A stretch of DNA of 64,000 nucleotides from CBDCGJ01 sp965238305 (lineage in GTDB: Bacteria > Pseudomonadota > Alphaproteobacteria > GCA-2731375), in NCBI GenBank assembly GCA_965238305.1, contig CBDEHK010000001.1, forward strand, positions 3,100,001 to 3,164,000, read 5' to 3'. Below are positions 52,417 through 60,976 of the stretch, piece by piece. Numbering within the stretch: the stretch's first letter is position 1; each line of letters opens with the position of its first letter. Below the pieces are notes generated by a model. The model ran no database searches. It was not told the origin of the DNA and worked only from the letters and a program-made list of their open reading frames with translations. A program made the translations under genes and the position numbers.

Positions 52417-52670
52417 ATCTCTCCTGATGGGTTCTCGTTGTTGGTTCGCATGATAGCACGAGAATTTGTCACTTGATAACTCGTTCGCGATAACCGGTTG
52501 GCGATAAATTTGGAATTTGAATTTACGGACGTCATCAAAGTGGATAAATCGCTGACGAAACAATAAACATCACTAATGCGGGTAAAGTCTCGCCATCGAG
52601 TATTATAAAACGCACCGATTGGCTGGAACTATGTTTTGATTTGGTTTTGTTTTCGCCGTGGCAAGCGCCC
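52417..52670. repeat. Diverged duplicate of the region at 56064-56290 (copy A)
   Basis: The sequence from ATCTCTCCTGATG (52417) through ATGATAGCACGAGA, a 27-base insertion relative to copy B, then TTTGGAATT-AATTTACGGA, GGGTAAAGT, GATTGGCTGGAACTAT and on to about 52670 matches copy B over about 230 bases at roughly 75-80 percent by eye. It includes the ribosome site of the PhnD-like gene (minus strand) and the damaged ltrA start (plus strand). Confidence 0.75.
52587..52670 (+). pseudogene. 5' fragment of an ltrA gene with a lost start and a frameshift
   Basis: Relative to the intact ltrA start at 56205, the GTG has become GTC (52587-52589), and the first codons read SPSSIIKRTDWLELCFDLV, against SPSGIVKRADWLELFFDLV in the intact gene. 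One base is missing in the TTTT run at about 52646, which throws the frame; similarity ends near 52670, just before the MOSC gene end. No part of the remaining LtrA is present. Confidence 0.8.
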
Positions 52671-52693
52671 GGACCCAATTTTTGAGAAGTTGA

Positions 52694-53389
52694 TTATGCG
52701 TGGTGGCTGTTGCGGCGCTGCCATTGTCGTAGCGACCGTTTGAGCCTGTACTTCAGCGCTTGCATCAAGGTGATGTTCGAGATCACGACGGCATCGCCTT
52801 GTCGGAGAGTGCCGCTATGAATGCAGCGGACGCAAATGCCTGCTTGTCGTCCCAAAGCTTTCGCCATACCGCGCTCGGTGACGGTTTCAATATAAGCGCA
52901 AGGCGGGCGTGGCCCCTCATAGCCAAAAAATGCGCCGCCGATGTAGAAACGCCGACCCAACAAATGTTGTAACGGCAAATTACGCACCACGATATTGCGT
53001 CGATGTTGACCGTCCTGCACCGCTATGCCGGAAGCTCGCTCAATCGCTGCCAGATCCTCCGACGCGATAAGGGTGACCTGATAGTCGTCGCTGCCGGACC
53101 AATGGCCGCGATCAAGGTAGTAGCGATCGCCGACCAGGCCCTGTCCGGCCACTGCCACCACTTCGTCGACCCGCTGCATCGGTTGTCCGGCAGCTTCTGC
53201 GATATAAATAGCTGCGACGTGTGGGGATGCGTTTTCGGATACCGCCACCGGCTTCACAGTTACCGAATGGCCTGGTTCTTCTGGTGCTGTCTGCCAACTG
53301 AAACTGACGAAACGCACGATTGCCACCAGACAAACAAGAGCGACACCAACGCCGATCAAGAGTTCCTGCAGTTCCGCTATTCTGTCCAT
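52694..53389 (-). CDS. Membrane-anchored MOSC-domain protein
   Basis: A 231-residue protein. Residues 10-30 form a transmembrane segment (LLIGVGVALVCLVAIVRFVS), and the MOSC domain runs from about 60 to 210, with GLVGDRYYLDRGHWSG, VTLIASEDLAAIERASG, HRRNIVVRNLPLQHLLGRRF and the cysteine region RQAGICVRCIHSGTLRQGD. MOSC proteins carry sulphur or molybdenum cofactor. The Cys in GICVRCI may be the ligand. The anchor in front of the domain is not usual. Neighbours do not explain its role. Confidence 0.85.
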   Translation of the reverse strand: MDRIAELQELLIGVGVALVCLVAIVRFVSFSWQTAPEEPGHSVTVKPVAVSENASPHVAAIYIAEAAGQPMQRVDEVVAVAGQGLVGDRYYLDRGHWSGSDDYQVTLIASEDLAAIERASGIAVQDGQHRRNIVVRNLPLQHLLGRRFYIGGAFFGYEGPRPPCAYIETVTERGMAKALGRQAGICVRCIHSGTLRQGDAVVISNITLMQALKYRLKRSLRQWQRRNSHHA

Positions 53390-53538
53390 CCCGTATTATA
53401 CCGACCGAAAAAAGGAAGCCGGCGACCGGATCATTAATCCGACCGCCGTGAGTGTAAGGAGGGGATTGGTACTTGCGCTGTACCTATTTGTGGAAATTTT
53501 CCACTTTCACGCGACACTCTCTCACAACGAAGGGCCTG

Positions 53539-54834
53539 CTATACCGCGGCAACCTGGTTATAAACATCCTCGTCCAATTCGCCTTCCGACTTTGCCACTA
53601 GTACAGAAACCATCAGGTCGCCAGTCACGTTCACAGTTGTCCGCGCCATATCGAGAATGCGGTCGATGCCGGCAATAATCGCCAGACCTTCGAGCGGCAG
53701 CCCGACAGAGGTCAAGACCAATGACAGCATGATCAGACCGGCGCCCGGCACGCCTGCGGATCCGATCGATGCCAAGGTCGACGTCAAGATGATAGTGACA
53801 TATTGCCCAGTACTCAGGTCGATACCAAATGCCTGAGCCACGAACAGGGCAGCAACACCTTGATACAATGCCGTACCGTCCATATTGATCGTCGCGCCCA
53901 ATGGTAGGACGAAACTTGAAACCGGCTTCGATACACCTAGATTGGTACGCGCACATTCGAGCGTCACCGGCAAAGTGCCGGAACTGCTGGTGGTGGTGAA
54001 AGCCACCGCCTGGGCATCAATGATACCGCGCCAATAACGCACAGGATTCAACCTGGCGAACAGCATGATGCCGCCGCCGGTCAGGGTCAATAGTACGTGC
54101 ACGATGCAGCCGACATAAACACCCAACACCACGGCGCCTAACGGCAGCAAGACATCCAGACCATACTTACCGGAAACCCAAGCCATCAATGCGAACACAC
54201 CATATGGTGCAAACGCCATAACTATATGGGTCATTTTATACATTATCTCGGCAAAGGATTCGAATATGGCTGCGACTGGGCGTCCTTTTTCGCCAGCCAA
54301 ATTAATAGCCACGCCGAGCATTAACGCGAAGACGATAATTTGCAGCACCGCACCAGATGACATTGCCGCCACCGGATTTTTCGGTACCATGTTCAGCAAG
54401 GTTTGAATGAATGCAGGCGCTTCTTTGCCAGCAGCCATGTCTTTCGGCAGCTCCATTTCCAGGCCGGCGCCAGGTTGCAGCAACGTGCCGATAATCAGGC
54501 CAATGGTGATGGCAATCGCGGTCGTCAACAAATAGATGCCGAACGACTTGGCGCCAATCCGGCCCATCTTCTTAATATCGTCCATGGAGCAGATACCGAC
54601 CACCAAAGATGAAAAGATCAACGGCACAATCAGCATTTTTATGAGATTTATGAATAGCGAGCCGATCGGCTTCACGTATTCTCCGTAAGGTCCTAGGATC
54701 GGTCCCACGATCACGCCCAATACCAGGGCGATAATGATTTTCTGCCAAAGTTTCAGTTTAGTCCAAAAGCTGAACGGGCCGCCTTTTTTCGAAGGCTCCA
54801 ATGGGTCAACATGACCACTTTCTTTTTCTGACAT
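53539..54834 (-). CDS. Dicarboxylate/amino acid:cation symporter (DAACS family)
   Basis: A 431-residue inner-membrane transporter (GltP/DctA type) with eight transmembrane segments and two re-entrant loops. Hairpin 1 is TTTSSSGTLPVTLECARTNLGV, in which the serine-rich motif is clear, transmembrane segment 7 has NMDGTALYQGVAALFVAQAF, and hairpin 2 has SIGSAGVPGAGLIML. The start at 54834 (MSEKESGHVD) follows GAGGGGAG. It takes up glutamate, aspartate or C4-dicarboxylates with H+ or Na+. A LysR gene lies upstream on the same strand, 232 bp away. Confidence 0.93.
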   Translation of the reverse strand: MSEKESGHVDPLEPSKKGGPFSFWTKLKLWQKIIIALVLGVIVGPILGPYGEYVKPIGSLFINLIKMLIVPLIFSSLVVGICSMDDIKKMGRIGAKSFGIYLLTTAIAITIGLIIGTLLQPGAGLEMELPKDMAAGKEAPAFIQTLLNMVPKNPVAAMSSGAVLQIIVFALMLGVAINLAGEKGRPVAAIFESFAEIMYKMTHIVMAFAPYGVFALMAWVSGKYGLDVLLPLGAVVLGVYVGCIVHVLLTLTGGGIMLFARLNPVRYWRGIIDAQAVAFTTTSSSGTLPVTLECARTNLGVSKPVSSFVLPLGATINMDGTALYQGVAALFVAQAFGIDLSTGQYVTIILTSTLASIGSAGVPGAGLIMLSLVLTSVGLPLEGLAIIAGIDRILDMARTTVNVTGDLMVSVLVAKSEGELDEDVYNQVAAV

Positions 54835-55066
54835 GGTGTTTCTCCCCTCAAACGGCAAACCGGTTGAACGGGCGGTCACACTGGCTAGCTAGGTAAATTC
54901 AAACGCGCGCGCCGTTTAGACGCTTTCGCCACCAGTCACAAACCACACGAGAATCTGTTCGCCTAGCGAGAATAAAACCGTCTACGTCCTGGTTATGTCT
55001 AATGCTTGTTTTGCATGGGTAATACAGAATTCGCATGGCCGCAATGTTACCGGAAACCAAGGCGCT

Positions 55067-55966
55067 TTATGCAGTCGTTATATACTGCCAAAGCTGAGAC
55101 ACATTGGGTCTGCTGCGGTCGAGTGAGCGAAAAATGCTGATATCGAGATGAATGTCAAACGACGCATCGGTACATCGCACCAGCCGCCCATCCTCCAGTT
55201 CGCGGCGAATAATCGATTTTGGCAGCCAGCATAGCCCATTACCCTGCAACGTCATGCGTTTTAAGGATTCAGCCATTGGATCTTCATGCACAATTTCAAG
55301 TGTACGTTTTAGTTTTTTGTTTTCAATAACCAATTCCACAATTCTATTGGCATATGCATCATCACTGTGAGACAGATATGCTACGGGCGATTTCGCGGTT
55401 CCATCGAAAGTAAAATACGGCTTTCCGCCTTCATCTGCCGCGCTCACAGGAATCAGCAGTTCCTGAGACAGAATATGAGAAGGATAACGTTGCGGGTCTA
55501 ACAAAATGGGCGCGGCTTCATGAACATAACAAATCAGAAAGTCGTAATTGCCGCTAACGAAAGAATCAACGCAATCGTGGACGTTGCCGGCCGACATTCG
55601 GGTATTACCGAGGCCCAGGGTTTCTTTCAATTCGCTAATCCAAGACGGAAAGAAAGTCAGTGCAATGCTGTGAAGCGCCGTAAAACTGAGCGCCCCGCGC
55701 CGTGTCGCCTGTTCGTGACGAAAATCGGCTCTCGCTTGGAAGAGTATTCTGATCGCCTCTTCGGCCGTTTCCCGGAAGGCCAGGCCGGATGGCGTTAACC
55801 TTGCCGGATAACTGCTACGGTCGATCAGCGGCGTGCCCAGCCAGTCTTCCAGCGCACGAATGCGGCGACTGAAAGTTGGTTGTGTGACGTGTCGTTGCTC
55901 AGCCGATTTCGAAAAATTCCCGGTATTCGCAATGCTAATAAAATCTTCAAGCCACTTTATGTCCAT
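55067..55966 (-). CDS. LysR-family transcriptional regulator
   Basis: A 299-residue regulator. The N-terminal winged helix is MDIKWLEDFISIANTGNFSKSAEQRHVTQPTFSRRIRALEDWLG, in parts; the remaining residues form the ligand domain (LSFTALHSIALTFFPSWI, LTYLSHSDDAYANRIVELV-like). The closest target is the dicarboxylate symporter downstream on the same strand or the ltrA gene, which is divergent. The gene's left-hand neighbour across 232 bp is the symporter. Confidence 0.93.
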   Translation of the reverse strand: MDIKWLEDFISIANTGNFSKSAEQRHVTQPTFSRRIRALEDWLGTPLIDRSSYPARLTPSGLAFRETAEEAIRILFQARADFRHEQATRRGALSFTALHSIALTFFPSWISELKETLGLGNTRMSAGNVHDCVDSFVSGNYDFLICYVHEAAPILLDPQRYPSHILSQELLIPVSAADEGGKPYFTFDGTAKSPVAYLSHSDDAYANRIVELVIENKKLKRTLEIVHEDPMAESLKRMTLQGNGLCWLPKSIIRRELEDGRLVRCTDASFDIHLDISIFRSLDRSRPNVSQLWQYITTA

Positions 55967-56063
55967 GGGTCACCGTCTGACACATCTGTCATTCTACTCC
56001 CCCGTGTTGGCGAAGCAACTTGCGCAGATCGTTTTTATCGGCACAAAATCCGGCATGTTCTCA

Positions 56064-56290
56064 ATCTCTCCTGATGCCTACCCATTCTTGGCTCAAATGA
56101 TAGCACGAGACTCTGTCCCTCGATAACTTTGGAATTAAATTTACGGAAGTCGTCAAAACGGATATATCGCTAGCGAAACAAGTAGCATTGCAGATGAGGG
56201 TAAAGTGTCACCATCGGGTATTGTCAAACGAGCTGATTGGCTGGAACTATTTTTTGACCTGGTTTTTGTCTTTGCCGTTGCAAAGGCCAC
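56064..56290. repeat. Copy B of the duplicated segment (with the intact ltrA start)
   Basis: Counterpart of 52417-52670. It holds a sequence from ATCTCTCCTGATG to the first codons of the intact ltrA gene. To its left, on the minus strand, a short frame starting MPDFVPIKTICASCFANTGE and then stopping may be the remains of a PhnD-like gene start, matching the place of the intact gene next to copy A; this part is weaker. Confidence 0.7.
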
Positions 56291-57230
56291 GCATGTCCTG
56301 GCGCATCTGCATGACGGTCATTTTGTTTGGTCGCAATATGGCACGTTCTTTTTGATCATGGTGCCGATTTGGTGGGCCTGGACCGGCCACACTATGTTTG
56401 CGACACGCTTCGATACGGAAGACACCACTCAACGTCTATTGACTCTTGCCCAGATGCTGGCGGCAGTTTTTTTAGCTGCTTTCATCAGTCCCGATTTTGA
56501 TTCGAACTATCATGGGTTTCTATTCTCATATATAGCCATTCGGTTGCTGTTAATTGTGATGTATGTCCGTGCCACAAGAATAACTCCTGCGGCCGCACAG
56601 ATCAGCAAACGATTGGGGTTTGGTTTTAGCCTTGGTCTTCTGGTTGCGTTTGGCTCTCTTCTTGTTGAACCGCCTTGGCGTTATGCCATTCTCTATGTAG
56701 GAATTTCGATTGAAATAATAACGCCACTTCTTAGCCGCGCGGCCTTGAAAGCCATCCCGGTGAATTCGCATCATATGCCGGAGCGATTTGGCCTGTTGAC
56801 GATTATTCTGTTCGGCGAATCGGTCGTCGCTATCGCCGTCAAACTGGGCGAATTGGAGTGGTCAATCCTTACGCCGCTTGCCGCTATTATTGGCTTCGTC
56901 GTGATGTGTTCGGCCTGGTGGCTTTATTTCAAAACTCATGAAGATCAGGCTATCGGCAAGGATCTGGGCACCGGACAGAAAATACTCTACGGCCATCTTG
57001 CGATTTATTGCGGCCTATCGATTATTTCGACAGCCATCGGATTTTCGATTAGCGGTGAATTGGCCCTCAGCAATCACGCTTCTATGACTGGCATCGGATT
57101 GGTTCTGTTCTTCGGCGCCTTAATGTTTATGCACGGAAAGGCCATGTTTCAGTTTACGGCGCAATATTATTCAGCCGGAATACTGCTTGCGAGTTCAGTA
57201 GCCATGATAGTCGTGGGGTATTTGTCTTAG
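56205..57230 (+). CDS. LtrA-family membrane protein (low temperature requirement protein A)
   Basis: A 341-residue inner-membrane protein with about ten hydrophobic segments. The hallmark N-terminal DWLELFFDLVFVFAVAKATHVL, then WWAWTGHTMFATRFDTEDTTQRL, ERFGLLTIILFGESVVAIAVKLG and AWWLYF are typical of LtrA. The start is GTG 56205, with GAGGGTAAA just before it. Its role is not established; LtrA was named for growth of Listeria at low temperature. It is divergent from the LysR gene. Confidence 0.9.
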   Translation: MSPSGIVKRADWLELFFDLVFVFAVAKATHVLAHLHDGHFVWSQYGTFFLIMVPIWWAWTGHTMFATRFDTEDTTQRLLTLAQMLAAVFLAAFISPDFDSNYHGFLFSYIAIRLLLIVMYVRATRITPAAAQISKRLGFGFSLGLLVAFGSLLVEPPWRYAILYVGISIEIITPLLSRAALKAIPVNSHHMPERFGLLTIILFGESVVAIAVKLGELEWSILTPLAAIIGFVVMCSAWWLYFKTHEDQAIGKDLGTGQKILYGHLAIYCGLSIISTAIGFSISGELALSNHASMTGIGLVLFFGALMFMHGKAMFQFTAQYYSAGILLASSVAMIVVGYLS

Positions 57231-57243
57231 CGATTAGATCGTT

Positions 57244-57696
57244 TTATCTGTACAAAAAGTCGACGAACGCGAGTAGTTTGTTAACCTTCAGTCGATCGTC
57301 GGAAATTGGACAGACGACGGTTTGCAACTGCAAGAAATCCTGGTTGGGTCCAACATAGGGAACTTGCTGGAAACTTGGTTTTTTCTCGATGGTTACGGTT
57401 TCCATGATTGCCCAAATAGCGCTACCCGGTCCCCGGCCATCAAAGTCGCGATAGCAAATATGCATACCGTTGCGGAAACTATTTTCGATGATGGTTTGTC
57501 CAGTAATGCGCTCGACAAAATCCAACGGCTCGCGCAAGACATGAATAACAACGATGTGGGACAAAAGTTCGACGATTTCGGCCGGATCAATATCCGCCCA
57601 TTTGGGCGCAATTTGGCCATGCGCCTTTTCACACCAGTATAGATAACCGCGCGAAACTATGTCTGTCGCATCATCAAGCTGCGCTAAACTCATCAT
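57244..57696 (-). CDS. PAS-domain protein of the alphaproteobacterial PAS_5 type
   Basis: A 150-residue cytoplasmic protein. It begins with a helical segment (GYLYWCEKAHGQIAPKWADIDPAEIVELLSHIVVIHVL), followed by the ITGQTIIENSFRNGMHICYRDFDG core and a DFLQLQTVVCPISDD strand pair, all typical of PAS_5. These proteins are single PAS domains, some of which act in stress or growth control. The start is uncertain among Met codons at 57714, 57696 and 57693; I chose 57696. It converges with the ltrA gene (13 bp gap). Confidence 0.8.
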   Translation of the reverse strand: MMSLAQLDDATDIVSRGYLYWCEKAHGQIAPKWADIDPAEIVELLSHIVVIHVLREPLDFVERITGQTIIENSFRNGMHICYRDFDGRGPGSAIWAIMETVTIEKKPSFQQVPYVGPNQDFLQLQTVVCPISDDRLKVNKLLAFVDFLYR

Positions 57697-57904
57697 GTAC
57701 GCCCACCATCTCATTTTGTTGGGGGAGTTCTGCCGCAATATCAAGATGGCGGCACATAAAGCGCCGATGATTGTTGGTTTTGGCCTTTTTGGCAAGTATT
57801 AGTATTGACTTATTTTCAGATAGTTTCTGCCAATTTGACAATATGGCGACGGGGCGTTCGATTAACACCATTGCTGACCGGCGTGTTGGGATTGTCTTTT
57901 CGGT

Positions 57905-58351
57905 ATGCGACAGGTAACACTTCAGCCCATGTTAAGTGATGCCTATATCAATAAAATTAGTACGCGTATCGTGAGTGATGGCTTTGGCGATCATGTCGGG
58001 TTTCAGATTGACCACGTGGGGGAAGATCATAGCCGCCTGCGTTTGCCCTGGCGGGCGGTCATTCAGAATGCCGGCGGCATTGTCCATGGCGGCGCTATTT
58101 CGGCTCTCGTCGACACTGCGGCAACAGTGGCGGCCTGGGCCACCCCGAACGCAGCGAATCCACCCCGCGGCACCACAGTCGGATTTAGTATAAATTTCCT
58201 GCAGCCGGGGCGCGATAGCGACCTGATTGCCGTGGCCCATGTTATCCAACGCGGCGGCCATCTCTCGATCATTGACGTGCAGGTGGAAAATGAAATTGGC
58301 CAAATGATCGCCAAGGCCCAGGTCACCTACAAGATCACCCTCACCCGATAG
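57905..58351 (+). CDS. PaaI-family hotdog-fold thioesterase
   Basis: A 148-residue thioesterase. The active-site helix is NAGGIVHGGAISALVDTAATVAAW, followed by VGFSINFLQPGRDSDLIAVAHVIQRGGHLSIIDVQVEN, in parts. The acyl-CoA substrate is unknown. The start is taken at ATG 57905; the ATG at 57929 is an alternative, and neither has a strong ribosome site. A small helical protein gene follows on the same strand. Confidence 0.88.
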   Translation: MRQVTLQPMLSDAYINKISTRIVSDGFGDHVGFQIDHVGEDHSRLRLPWRAVIQNAGGIVHGGAISALVDTAATVAAWATPNAANPPRGTTVGFSINFLQPGRDSDLIAVAHVIQRGGHLSIIDVQVENEIGQMIAKAQVTYKITLTR

Positions 58352-58440
58352 ATCAAAATCGATATGGTTCCGGAGTATATTTGGATTAAAGCGACTATTT
58401 AGCGGGTGCGAACGCCGTTAACAAAGTTTACAATAGCCCT

Positions 58441-58662
58441 ATGACATTGCTTAGAACATTGATGGCGCAGGCGGCACGTCGATTGGCCCAAGATCCCAAC
58501 GCCCGGCAACAGGCGGTAAAGCTAGCTAAAAAAGCTAAACCGGCGGTCGATAAAGCCCTGCATGAAGTCAAAGGCGTTCAACAGGCCAGCGATCCAGCCC
58601 GCGAAATGGGGCGTCTCGCGGGACGTCTGAAGAAAAAATATTTCGATGCCGATAAACCCTAA
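58441..58662 (+). CDS. Small basic helical protein
   Basis: A 73-residue protein, mostly predicted helix and rich in Ala, Lys and Arg (RRLAQDPNARQQAVKLAKKAKPAVDKALHEV). It lies 89 bp after the thioesterase gene. No domain is recognised. The compositional bias is seen in many small alphaproteobacterial proteins. The ATG at 58441 has no strong ribosome site, so I hold it at moderate confidence. Confidence 0.5.
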   Translation: MTLLRTLMAQAARRLAQDPNARQQAVKLAKKAKPAVDKALHEVKGVQQASDPAREMGRLAGRLKKKYFDADKP

Positions 58663-58688
58663 TCGCTGACGATCGCCGCGTACTTCAA

Positions 58689-59642
58689 TTATTGGGTGAG
58701 TTTGAGAGTGATGTCGCGGACCAAAATTTGGTGAACGCGAGGCCCGAACGGCATCGTGTCTTTGGTGATGTTTTGTTCTACCCAATTGATAATTTTCCGC
58801 TGGGTTTCCGGCTCCGCAGCGGATATCCGCAGCTGCTGTGTATCGCTTGGGCTTAATTTCACCGTTTCCCGGGCAATTATCGTATCCCTATAAGCCGCCA
58901 AATCCTGCCAGCCATGCGGTTGTTTCGGTGCGCAGACAAAGACGTCTTGGTGATGATCCCAACCCATCTCGTTGGCCAGGCAAATCTGCATGTTACTATG
59001 TTCTTCAAGGAATGACGTGACCCAGGACGGCTTGGCAAGCGAAACCCCGTACCCTCCTTCCCCCGGATAGTTACGATAACCGAAACCGGCAGTCCGAAAA
59101 GCCGACTGCAATTGCTGCGCGGCACCCGGTTCAAGACCGTAAAGCAGGTTGTAATCAGTCATCATCCGGTCAATGTAGCGACCGTGCGTGGTAAAGACCA
59201 GCAGGCCGCCCGGCGCCAGCTGAGCTTCGCAAAAGTCGAAAAACTTCTGCCAGCTCGCTTGATCGATATGGGTGAGCAAAGAACCGCTCCAGATCAGATC
59301 GAAGGCGCCACTCAATTGGATGTTTTCAAAATCCGCATCGGAGTAAGCTTTGTTAGCGGCGAAGGTCTGGCCGCAAAAATCCACGGCGTCCCGGTCAAGG
59401 TCGCAAGCCGTGATCTCAGCGTCTGGGAAATAAGCCCTGAGCATCCGCAAGACCCGGCCATGACCGCATGCCAAATCAAGGATTTTTGCCGGCGACGGTG
59501 CGTTAGCGATAAACAGCCCGGCATGGATATTACGCAACGCCGAGCGGCCACACGAAAAATAATGCGCTTCCTTACCGGGCGCGTACATCGCATCGCGTGG
59601 CGAGATCGTTTCTTCAACCGCGGGCATCGGCATCTCAAACAT
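58689..59642 (-). CDS. SAM-dependent methyltransferase
   Basis: A 317-residue class I methyltransferase. Motif I is ILDLACGHGRVL (about residues 54-65), the acidic site follows in ACDLDRDAV, and motif IV is FDLIWSGSLLTHID. A C-terminal extension of about 100 residues (EMGWDHHQDVFVCAPKQPHGW and after) is not part of the core. Substrate unknown. It lies convergent with the small helical protein gene (26 bp gap) and divergent from the NAPE-PLD-like gene. Confidence 0.87.
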   Translation of the reverse strand: MFEMPMPAVEETISPRDAMYAPGKEAHYFSCGRSALRNIHAGLFIANAPSPAKILDLACGHGRVLRMLRAYFPDAEITACDLDRDAVDFCGQTFAANKAYSDADFENIQLSGAFDLIWSGSLLTHIDQASWQKFFDFCEAQLAPGGLLVFTTHGRYIDRMMTDYNLLYGLEPGAAQQLQSAFRTAGFGYRNYPGEGGYGVSLAKPSWVTSFLEEHSNMQICLANEMGWDHHQDVFVCAPKQPHGWQDLAAYRDTIIARETVKLSPSDTQQLRISAAEPETQRKIINWVEQNITKDTMPFGPRVHQILVRDITLKLTQ

Positions 59643-59871
59643 TGTAACATTTCCTCAAAATCGAATTCGTACAACGGTAACCGTGCATTCGGTCATTTGG
59701 ATGCCGGCCTCTTCCAAGGTTGATGCCCTTTTTTCGTTGTCGGCACAATCCTCTGCCCCAATCTTTACATTCGGCGATGAAAAAAGGCATTGCGTCGCTA
59801 GGCGTGGTAAACCACATACGTAATAATATCGAAGTTCTTTTCGTGCGAAATTAGTGGAAGAATTCAAGGCG

Positions 59872-60966
59872 ATGAAAATTGGGCAACGATGCAAAATTGT
59901 GGCCGCAGCCCTATTGGTATTACTGTTGGCGAATAATTGCACCGACTCAGCCAAGGAGAATGGGACCGTGAAAGACAATCCAACGCATCATCTGGCCGAT
60001 GGCGGCTTCCGTAATCCGACCGGCAGCCCAAAGCGGGATTATGGCGCCGGCACCCTGACGTCGTTTCTGTGGGGGCAGATGATCGATCGAGAAGTTCATG
60101 ACCCGAGCGGCATCATGTTGTCAGCGGCGACCGCGCGACAGGCGGTACAGAGTGCCAGCAATCCTTCCGTCACCTGGCTTGGCCACGCCAGTTTCCTGAT
60201 CCGGATGAAGGGCAAGACAATATTGACCGACCCATATTTGGGAAAAACCGCCGGCCCTTACGGTTTCGGACCGAAACGTTTGGCTCCGGCGCCTATTGCC
60301 GTAGCGGATTTACCGCCCATCGATGTCTTGATTTTAAGCCATAATCACTACGATCATTTGGACCTTGTGACATTAGAAAAACTACCGGGCAAGGACCGCA
60401 TGACGGTGATCGTTCCACTCGGCCTGAGTGATTATTTTACCGATCTTGGATACTTGAATGTCGTCGAACTGGATTGGTGGCAAAGTCAGCAAGTCGGCAA
60501 TATTGAAGTACAGGCTTTGCCGGCAGTACATTTTTCCGGTCGTGGTCTATTCGATAGAAACAATACTCTATGGGCCAGCTTCGCTATTCGGTCCAACGAA
60601 TTGAATCTTTGGTTTTCAGGTGATACTGCCGCGGGTCCGGTGTTTGAAGAAATTGGTCAGCGGGCTGGGCCGTTCGACCTGGCCTTGGTCGGCATCGGGG
60701 CTTATGAACCGCGCGAAATAATGAAATTTTCCCATGCCACTCCGGAGGAGGCGATTGACATTGTGCAAGCAGTGGGCGCAGCAAAAGCCATCGGCATGCA
60801 TTGGGGGACAGTGAAACTGACACCAGAAGACCCGTTTGAAGCGGCGCCTCGTTTTAAAGCTGCGGCGCGCGACAAGGGGTATGGCGAAGAAAACGCTTGG
60901 ATTATGAAAATCGGCGAAACCCGTGCCTTGGAAAGCCTCCGCCGCCTCGCGGCCGTCGGTGGCTAG
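59872..60966 (+). CDS. NAPE-PLD-like metallo-beta-lactamase-fold lipoprotein
   Basis: A 364-residue MBL-fold hydrolase. It begins with a lipoprotein signal (MKIGQRCKIVAAALLVLLLANNC; lipobox LANNC). The fold motifs are WLGHASFLIRMKGKTILTDPYL, then LSHNHYDHLD (the HxHxDH zinc site), AVHFSGRGLF, WFSGDTAAGP and a C-terminal IGMHWGTVKLT, as in N-acyl-phosphatidylethanolamine phospholipase D-like and UlaG-type proteins. It should sit in a membrane facing the periplasm. A phospholipid or similar substrate is plausible. The start at 59872 begins the signal peptide; 59854 is the alternative. Confidence 0.9.
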   Translation: MKIGQRCKIVAAALLVLLLANNCTDSAKENGTVKDNPTHHLADGGFRNPTGSPKRDYGAGTLTSFLWGQMIDREVHDPSGIMLSAATARQAVQSASNPSVTWLGHASFLIRMKGKTILTDPYLGKTAGPYGFGPKRLAPAPIAVADLPPIDVLILSHNHYDHLDLVTLEKLPGKDRMTVIVPLGLSDYFTDLGYLNVVELDWWQSQQVGNIEVQALPAVHFSGRGLFDRNNTLWASFAIRSNELNLWFSGDTAAGPVFEEIGQRAGPFDLALVGIGAYEPREIMKFSHATPEEAIDIVQAVGAAKAIGMHWGTVKLTPEDPFEAAPRFKAAARDKGYGEENAWIMKIGETRALESLRRLAAVGG

Positions 60967-60976
60967 GTCACCTGCA

